Positions 59,000 through 64,000 of a stretch of 64,000 nucleotides of DNA are shown piece by piece. Origin of the DNA: Clostridiales bacterium (lineage in GTDB: Bacteria > Bacillota > Clostridia > Oscillospirales > Oscillospiraceae). How positions within the stretch are numbered: position 1 is the stretch's first letter; each line of letters begins with the position of its first letter. Below the pieces are notes generated by a model. The model ran no database searches and had not been told where the DNA came from. It worked only from the letters and a program-made list of their open reading frames with translations. Made by a program: the position numbers and the translations under genes. Where the stretch lies: positions 15,042-79,041 of the forward strand of contig SFIY01000004.1 of assembly GCA_004555205.1 (NCBI GenBank), given 5' to 3'.

Positions 59000-59785
59000 T
59001 TATCCGATGTCCTTTTTCCGATATTTCAAGAATGCAGCCACAAGACCCGTTACCGTAAAAACAAGACCCGCGGCGAGATATTTCACCTCAATGGCACTGT
59101 TTGAAATGATGTCTGCCCCTTCCGTATAACCGAAAGGCGTGATGTATTTGAGAAACTTCGCATTTTCCGTAAGATTAGCCATTATATTGAGAAAATACAT
59201 TAAGACGGCAATACCGAGCCCTATGCCAAGCCCGTTTCCTTTAAGAAATGCCGAAATACCGAAGGTAACCGCAGAAATTTCTATCTGCATCATAAAGTAG
59301 GCGAGAAAGAGCAGGAGCATTACCTTTGCATCAACACTTTCCCCGACAGCCAGAACCGAAAGCACCGTGACAATCGCTGATACAAGATTTAAAATAATAA
59401 TCTGTGAAAAAACGGCAAGGAGCTTCTCCGCCAGTACCTTTTCTCTGGAAACAGGATGCGTTAAAAGAAACTCAGCAGTATGCTCTTTTTCCTCTTTCGC
59501 AAGAGCGGAAATTCCGAGAATGGAGGCAAATAATGCGCCGCCGAGTCCCAAAACATTTCCGCACTCGACGCCAAAATAGCCGATAAAAGTGCCGAAATTG
59601 ATTTTATCCATGCCAAAGGCGTCCGAAAAAGAGCCCATATCCGCGAACATTTCGCTGATGTCACTCATCTGCGTTTTCATTTCGGGATATATGAGAACGC
59701 AGATGCCAAGCATAAACGCAATCGCGCATGACCAAATCAAGAGCGAAACCTTTCCCCTTTTCAGTTCATGAAAGAATACTGTCAT
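59000..59785 (-). CDS. ABC-2 type transporter permease
   Basis: 261 residues from ATG 59785, one base after the ATPase stop. Six membrane helices; EHTAEFLLTHPVSREKVLAEKLLAVF is the typical cytoplasmic loop of ABC-2 exporters. Works with the ATPase at 59787 as a drug or peptide exporter. Confidence 0.87.
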   Translation of the reverse strand: MTVFFHELKRGKVSLLIWSCAIAFMLGICVLIYPEMKTQMSDISEMFADMGSFSDAFGMDKINFGTFIGYFGVECGNVLGLGGALFASILGISALAKEEKEHTAEFLLTHPVSREKVLAEKLLAVFSQIIILNLVSAIVTVLSVLAVGESVDAKVMLLLFLAYFMMQIEISAVTFGISAFLKGNGLGIGLGIAVLMYFLNIMANLTENAKFLKYITPFGYTEGADIISNSAIEVKYLAAGLVFTVTGLVAAFLKYRKKDIG

Positions 59786-59786
59786 G

Positions 59787-60662
59787 TCAGTTTTCCTCCT
59801 TTGCGTAGTAGTGCATAAAGACTTCATCCAAGTCGGGATCGGTTACAGTAAAATCTGCAAAAGAAATATCGGCAAGGTGTGAAAGCAGGTCTTTTGGATT
59901 CCCGCTGTAGAGAAAGCTGACCGAACCGTTTTCATTTGTTGCATTTTTTATGCCGTCCATTTGAGGTATGCGCTCTGCTCCCTGCAAGGTGACACGCTTT
60001 ACACCGGTGTGACCGAGCCGGTCTACGCTGTCTGATACGAGAATTTCTCCGTCACGGATAACGGCGGCATGTTTGCAATAACGGCTGATTTCCGACAGAA
60101 CATGGGAGGAAAGAAACACCGTTGCACCCTCCCGGTTTCGTTCCGTGAGCAGCTCATAAAACTCCCGCTGCATTAATGGGTCCAAGCCGCTTGTCGGCTC
60201 ATCTAAAATATACAGCTTCGGTTTGTGCTGAAGTGCACAGACAATGCCGACCTTTTTGCGGTTTCCGAGAGACAATTCCTCCACACGGCGAGATGTGTCA
60301 AGCTCAAGACGTTCACATAGCCTTCCGGCCTCTTCTCTGCAATCGGTTTTGTGCAGTTTTGCGGAGAAAGAAAGAATATCACGAACACGCATGCCGTTAT
60401 AAAACATCGCTTCGGAGGGCAGATAGCCTACCTGTGACAATATTTCCATGCGGTTTTGTAAAATATTGTTGCCAAGCACTGTCGCACTGCCGCTTGTAGG
60501 GGAAATCAGCCCCAGCAGGGTACGAATGGTAGTCGATTTTCCGGCCCCGTTAGGCCCGATAAAACCGAAAAAGTCTCCCTCTGTCACCGATAGAGTGACA
60601 TCTGTAATTCCGCGGGCTTTGCCGTAAAATTTTGTTAAATGTTTCGTTTCAATGGCTTTCAT
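59787..60662 (-). CDS. ABC transporter ATP-binding protein
   Basis: 291 residues from ATG 60662 with GGAGGAT ahead. Walker A GPNGAGKSTTIRTLLG, signature LSLGNRKKVGIVCAL, Walker B LYILDEPTSGLDP, His switch FLSSHVLSE. Type found in antibiotic-resistance ABC-2 exporters. The signature has N for Q at LSLGN, seen in this subfamily. Confidence 0.92.
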   Translation of the reverse strand: MKAIETKHLTKFYGKARGITDVTLSVTEGDFFGFIGPNGAGKSTTIRTLLGLISPTSGSATVLGNNILQNRMEILSQVGYLPSEAMFYNGMRVRDILSFSAKLHKTDCREEAGRLCERLELDTSRRVEELSLGNRKKVGIVCALQHKPKLYILDEPTSGLDPLMQREFYELLTERNREGATVFLSSHVLSEISRYCKHAAVIRDGEILVSDSVDRLGHTGVKRVTLQGAERIPQMDGIKNATNENGSVSFLYSGNPKDLLSHLADISFADFTVTDPDLDEVFMHYYAKEEN

Positions 60663-60664
60663 TT

Positions 60665-61624
60665 TCAATCCTCCAATGGGCTATATTTCATCGGGGTAAA
60701 GCGAATGCCGTTTACCGTTTGCTCCTCAGCAGTCGGAACGAAGCCGAGGTGCTTATATATCTTAACAGCATACGGCGAGGAATTAACCGTAATCTCCGGT
60801 CTCTTGCACTCCGCTTTCGCTGTTTCAAAAAGCATTCTTCCGAAGCCTTTTCCCTGATCATCTGCCTTGACAAAAAATCCGCCGATATGCTGAGGTTCTC
60901 TCATTGTCAGAACGCCGATCAGGTTTCCGTTATCAAAAACACCGTACCATTTCATAGCTTTTGTTCGTTCTTTGTCATCAAGACTTGCTCTGAAATGCTC
61001 AATACCCTCTTTAGAGTATTCGTGTGCTTCAAATTGAAGAAAAACCTCCCAAATCAAGTTGACGGCTTGTGGTATTTCAAAGCTCATAAGCGGTCTTACA
61101 TACCGTTTTTCCAAACAGGTTATATGCTCGGTTCGTATGTCGTCTGTCAATGACCAATAAATATCCTTATTTGTATGATGATACTTAAAACCGCATTTTT
61201 CCTGACAGCGTTTTGATTTTTCATTGCCGTCGAAATAACCGCACCAAAGTCTGTCTAATTTCAGCTTGCCAAATGCAAAGCGTATCAGCTCGTTTGTTGC
61301 CTCCGGAATGAAGCCCTGACCCCAATAAGGAACACCGATCCAATAGCCGATTTCAGCCTCGTTTTCAGGCAAATTCAGATTGCTGTTTCCTCCTGCCATT
61401 AAGCCGATACTGCCGACCGGCTCGTTTGTTTCTTTAAGCACAACAGCATATGTACCCGGTGATGACAAAACATCGTTGATTATCTGTCTGCTGTCCGCAA
61501 CACTTTTATGAGGATGCCAGCCTGCGATCGGACCTACCCGGTCATCGCTTGCGTATTTATATAAGCTTTCCGCGTCCTCTGCTTTCCAGGGACGAAGAAG
61601 CAATCGTTCTGTTTCTAAATTCAT
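60665..61624 (-). CDS. Tandem GNAT acetyltransferase (two domains)
   Basis: 319 residues from ATG 61624. N-terminal RimJ/RimL-type domain (TERLLLRPWKAEDAESLYKYASDDRVGPIAGWHPHKS...IGYWIGVPYWGQGFIPEATNELIRFAFGKLKLDRLWCGYFDGNEKSKR) and C-terminal short GNAT (VFDNGNLIGVLTMREPQHIGGFFVKADDQGKGFGRMLFETAK...YKHLGFVPT). Fusion of two complete acetyltransferase folds; substrates unknown. Confidence 0.85.
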   Translation of the reverse strand: MNLETERLLLRPWKAEDAESLYKYASDDRVGPIAGWHPHKSVADSRQIINDVLSSPGTYAVVLKETNEPVGSIGLMAGGNSNLNLPENEAEIGYWIGVPYWGQGFIPEATNELIRFAFGKLKLDRLWCGYFDGNEKSKRCQEKCGFKYHHTNKDIYWSLTDDIRTEHITCLEKRYVRPLMSFEIPQAVNLIWEVFLQFEAHEYSKEGIEHFRASLDDKERTKAMKWYGVFDNGNLIGVLTMREPQHIGGFFVKADDQGKGFGRMLFETAKAECKRPEITVNSSPYAVKIYKHLGFVPTAEEQTVNGIRFTPMKYSPLED

Positions 61625-61625
61625 A

Positions 61626-62369
61626 TTATTCCTCAATCATTTTTAAAAATTTCTTTTCTGACAATATCTCGTTTGTCATATATTCCCCGTCTTTAAATAG
61701 CGCATAGCTTGTAACGGGAGAAGGCGCATTTTGCGCGGCTGCTTTATCGGCAATATGTATGGCCTTTAACGGCACATTATGCGCCTTTGCAAGTTCTTCG
61801 ATGATCGGCACATACTTTGCCGTAAACGGACATTGGTGGGTGTAATAAATCACATAACCCTTTTCATCAATATGCGGGTGCTTTGCGCAGTCCTTGAACC
61901 TTGGCTTTTTGCCGTCTTCAAAAGGTAAAGACCAAAGCTGAATACCGTTGTCTGCCTCGTCGCAAACGCCAAAGCCCTTATAGGTCAAAAACTTCGGATC
62001 TGCAAGAAATGATTTTTTCTTTGCCGATGAAAGAATGCATAAACCCGATTTTCCCTTGGTTTTACTGTCTTCCATACACCGGTTTAACAAATCGGAAGCA
62101 TATCCGTTTCCCTTTAGCGAGCCTGAGACCCAAAGACAATTTATATACATATAATTGTCCGCAGCAATAGGCACCCACGCATTTTCAGCAGGGATGTATT
62201 CAATAAAGCATTTGCCCCGTTGAACACTTTTTATGAATACTAAGCCGTCATCAAATCTGTCTGCAAGCCAGTTCTTTTTGGACGATACCTGAACATCCCT
62301 GTTGTTTGAAATAGCACAGCAAATATGCTCTTTTTCGATATTTTCCTTTGTTAGCTGTATATAATCCAT
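61626..62369 (-). CDS. GNAT-YoaP fusion protein
   Basis: 247 residues. N-terminal GNAT-like part (YINCLWVSGSLKGNGYASDLLNRCMEDSKTKGKSGLCILSS) and C-terminal YoaP-like domain (KGYVIYYTHQCPFTAKYVPIIEELAKAHNVPLKAIHI), which resembles a thioredoxin-like fold with a lone Cys in HQCPF. Known in Bacillus as YoaP, function unknown. Start 6 bases after the flavodoxin-fold gene. Confidence 0.85.
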   Translation of the reverse strand: MDYIQLTKENIEKEHICCAISNNRDVQVSSKKNWLADRFDDGLVFIKSVQRGKCFIEYIPAENAWVPIAADNYMYINCLWVSGSLKGNGYASDLLNRCMEDSKTKGKSGLCILSSAKKKSFLADPKFLTYKGFGVCDEADNGIQLWSLPFEDGKKPRFKDCAKHPHIDEKGYVIYYTHQCPFTAKYVPIIEELAKAHNVPLKAIHIADKAAAQNAPSPVTSYALFKDGEYMTNEILSEKKFLKMIEE

Positions 62370-62375
62370 ATTATC

Positions 62376-63089
62376 TCAATCCTTCCAAGGTCTTGTTTTC
62401 CCGTGCCAGCCTTTCTCCTCCCAGTAGCCGTAATCCGGCTCCATTGGAGTGAAATGCTTGTGGGCAAAACGCATGAGCAGGAACCATTTTTTCGCACGCC
62501 TGTTCATGCCGCGCTTGCCCGCGTTCTTGCACACCGCATTGGATAACCTGTCTGTTTTCCGGTGTATTTTTTTGAGGATCCTTTCCGGAATCTCCGTAGG
62601 GCTTACAGCCTGTACGCCCACGCCGTATTTATATATCCCGGCGATTCCCCACATCTCCATGCTGTCAGCCATATCCTGTACCGTGTTTTTCATACCGCCG
62701 CCTGCGGCGGTGGCAATAACAACCGCCTGCTTTTTGCACATTGCCTCCCTCGGTCTGTGAACCACCCACCATGTCCCGAAGTGATCCAAAAAACTCATCA
62801 TCTGTCCGGTTGCGTGATAAACATATACCGGACTTTCCAAAATTAAGAGGTCGGCGTCAAGAATAGCCTCTGCTATCGGCTTCAGCTTTGCATAATGCGG
62901 ACATTGTGTCAAGTCATTCTGAAAGCAGGAATAGCAGCCCATGCAAGGCTCATCAAAGTCTTTGGGAAGAAAGTATTCTTTTATTTCCGATTCTTCCTTC
63001 ATTTTCTCCTTAACTTTACCGGCAACTTCCCGTGCAATCATGCAGGTGCTGCCTCTGTGATTTTGTCCGTGAATCAATACGATTTTCAT
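62376..63089 (-). CDS. Flavodoxin-fold NAD(P)H-dependent oxidoreductase
   Basis: 237 residues. FMN-binding N-terminus KIVLIHGQNHRGSTCMIA, CMGCYSCFQNDLTQCPHY (four Cys, as in Fe-S flavoproteins), ILESPVYVYHATGQMMSFLDHFGTWWV. The C-terminal 70 residues are basic. Overlaps the tetR stop by 4 bases, so expression follows TetR control. Confidence 0.83.
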   Translation of the reverse strand: MKIVLIHGQNHRGSTCMIAREVAGKVKEKMKEESEIKEYFLPKDFDEPCMGCYSCFQNDLTQCPHYAKLKPIAEAILDADLLILESPVYVYHATGQMMSFLDHFGTWWVVHRPREAMCKKQAVVIATAAGGGMKNTVQDMADSMEMWGIAGIYKYGVGVQAVSPTEIPERILKKIHRKTDRLSNAVCKNAGKRGMNRRAKKWFLLMRFAHKHFTPMEPDYGYWEEKGWHGKTRPWKD

Positions 63090-63673
63090 TTCTCACTATG
63101 CTCGTGTAAAAACTGTTTTATATGCGCTTTTATTTTCTCCATGATGTCTGTTTCTCTGCCCGGTTCACGGTCGCAAAGATGGATCATCATCGTAATGGGT
63201 GCCGTATACCGGAAAGCAAGCAATTCGGGATTCGCAGATTTCAAAAGGCCTTTTTCCATCATTCCGACGAATATTTTTGTGTAGAGTGCTTCAATATCCG
63301 TGATGAAATGCTTTGTGGCAAGAGCGGACATTCTCTCACTTCTGTATTGCTCCACAGTCAGCAGCTTGCGGACACGCTTTATCGTTTCGTCGTGAAGTGT
63401 GAAATCAATTTGTCTCAGAGAAAGCTCTCGAAATGTATCCCAATCGTTTGGAATCGGAATATCAGAAACGGAACCGATGTGTTCGGAATAATATTGCTCC
63501 ACATATTCGATCATTGCATTCCAAAGCGCTTCCTTACTCTCAAAATGCTTATATAGCGCCGGCTTTGTGATTCCGAGGGAGGCGGAAATATCACGAAGTA
63601 ACGCACCGTCATAGCCCTTCTGTGAAAAAACGGTTAGGGCGGCATTCAAAATTTCATCCTTGTTTGTTTTCAT
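63086..63673 (-). CDS. TetR-family repressor
   Basis: 195 residues from ATG 63673. N-terminal helix-turn-helix KDEILNAALTVFSQKGYDGALLRDISASLGITKPALYKHFESKEALWNAM, then a ligand-binding helical domain. First gene of an operon with a flavodoxin-fold protein, two acetyltransferase genes, an ABC exporter and a GyrI-like protein, which suggests response to a toxic small molecule. Confidence 0.88.
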   Translation of the reverse strand: MKTNKDEILNAALTVFSQKGYDGALLRDISASLGITKPALYKHFESKEALWNAMIEYVEQYYSEHIGSVSDIPIPNDWDTFRELSLRQIDFTLHDETIKRVRKLLTVEQYRSERMSALATKHFITDIEALYTKIFVGMMEKGLLKSANPELLAFRYTAPITMMIHLCDREPGRETDIMEKIKAHIKQFLHEHSEK

Positions 63674-63694
63674 AAAATCCACATCACAAATTAA

Positions 63695-63746
63695 AAAGTT
63701 ACTTGTAGGTCACCTTTATTATAGTTACTTCGAGGAAAGCTGTCAA
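63695..63746 (-). promoter_or_regulatory. Promoter and operator of the TetR operon
   Basis: Minus strand TTGACA (63741-63746), 17 bases, TATAAT (63718-63723). AAGTAAC occurs twice, between the boxes (63724-63730) and downstream of the -10 (63699-63705). An imperfect palindrome spans 63695-63717. Position suits autorepression. Confidence 0.7.
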
Positions 63747-63767
63747 GTAAATTTGTGGCATAACGAA

Positions 63768-63807
63768 AGGATACGGTGCAGCCCCTCACGGGGTTACACC
63801 GTATCCT
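63768..63807 (-). terminator. Terminator after etfA
   Basis: 11-bp stem 63768-63778 / 63797-63807 with an inner CCCC/GGGG pairing; short T run on the minus strand. Confidence 0.7.
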
Positions 63808-63873
63808 ACATAAAATACCTTCATATGGGGCTGTCCTATTAAGTGACAGCCTGTTTTCATATGATGCTCAAAA

Positions 63874-64000
63874 TTACATAGCGGCCTTGGCAGCCTTGAT
63901 AGAGTCGATCAGCATGGGAACGACCTTGAACAGGTCACCGGTGATACCGTAGTCAGCCACCTCGAAGATGGGAGCGGTCTCATTCTTGTTCACAGCGATG
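63874..64000 (-). CDS. etfA: Electron transfer flavoprotein alpha subunit, C-terminal end (truncated)
   Basis: The last 41 residues are visible: [23 protein letters not shown] followed by [17 protein letters not shown]. This is the conserved FAD-binding end of EtfA. With EtfB and butyryl-CoA dehydrogenase it supports butyrate formation, consistent with ptb at 7377. The rest lies beyond the window. Confidence 0.9.
   Translation of the reverse strand, partial: IAVNKNETAPIFEVADYGITGDLFKVVPMLIDSIKAAKAAM

Noticed and set aside
1..64000. tRNA, rRNA, CRISPR arrays, insertion sequences and a dif site
   Set aside because: No cloverleaf, rRNA motif, regularly spaced repeat or transposase was seen, and no convincing Xer 11-6-11 core next to either recombinase gene. 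A tRNAscan or dif profile search would be needed to exclude weak cases.

Overview
The window looks like chromosome of an anaerobic, endospore-forming member of the Clostridia, probably close to Oscillospirales or Butyricicoccaceae-type gut bacteria; the genus cannot be fixed from sequence alone. Support comes from the spoIIIA operon (AA to AH), spoIVA, spoIIM, a spoVK-like AAA ATPase and a SigH-like sigma factor, together with phosphate butyryltransferase, electron-transfer flavoprotein, a lysine-containing (PPi-type) phosphofructokinase and a split transketolase. The core has moderate GC and dense, mostly co-directional operons closed by strong hairpin terminators. I saw no rRNA, tRNA or CRISPR array.

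Layout. 1-10450 (mostly +): end of yajC, a small membrane protein, spoIIM, xerD, ruvCAB, glmM, a SigH-like sigma factor, a zinc-ribbon protein, ptb, a VanZ-like protein, then an odd pair of a small [2Fe-2S] protein and a XerC-like recombinase behind a leader with nested inverted repeats. 10468-13310 (-): amidase-fold protein and a Zn/Cd P-type ATPase with its ArsR/CadC-type regulator and operator. 13434-17619: split transketolase, class II aldolase and PPi-type phosphofructokinase. 17687-20049 (-): coaX and spoIVA.

20264-22520 holds the most unusual object: a 2.2-kb AT-rich mini integrative element bounded by 43-bp direct repeats, inserted at the 3' end of yebC. It carries a tyrosine integrase, an Xis-like helix-turn-helix protein and a possible HUH replication/relaxase-type gene with no normal start codon, and it supplies a new terminator to yebC.

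22479-33458 is essentially a minus-strand housekeeping and sporulation block (yebC, nif3-like, trmK, ispA, xseAB, nusB, Asp23/Gls24, spoIIIAH to spoIIIAA), interrupted by one small plus-strand membrane protein gene. 33603-41819 has a DUF4364 gene, a DUF3048 lipoprotein, a cysteine-rich protein, a zinc-ribbon membrane protein, then rpe-recR behind a structured leader, an apbE / NusG-II / Gx-transporter cassette and a spoVK-like ATPase. 41853-45841 (-) holds a GNAT, DUF711 + ACT pair, an HD nucleotidase and mtaB; 45959-49317 (+) a cysteine desulfurase, a MATE pump and rlmA. 49354-57577 has a U32 peptidase, mltG, a 42-residue Cys-rich peptide, tmk, a DNA glycosylase, a HAD phosphatase, a GreA-like factor, and a MocR regulator divergent from an ECF S component (probable vitamin B6 uptake). 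57732-63745 (-) ends with a CDP-alcohol phosphatidyltransferase and a TetR-led accessory operon (flavodoxin-fold protein, two acetyltransferase genes, ABC exporter, GyrI-like protein) with different codon usage. The last 127 bases are the end of etfA.
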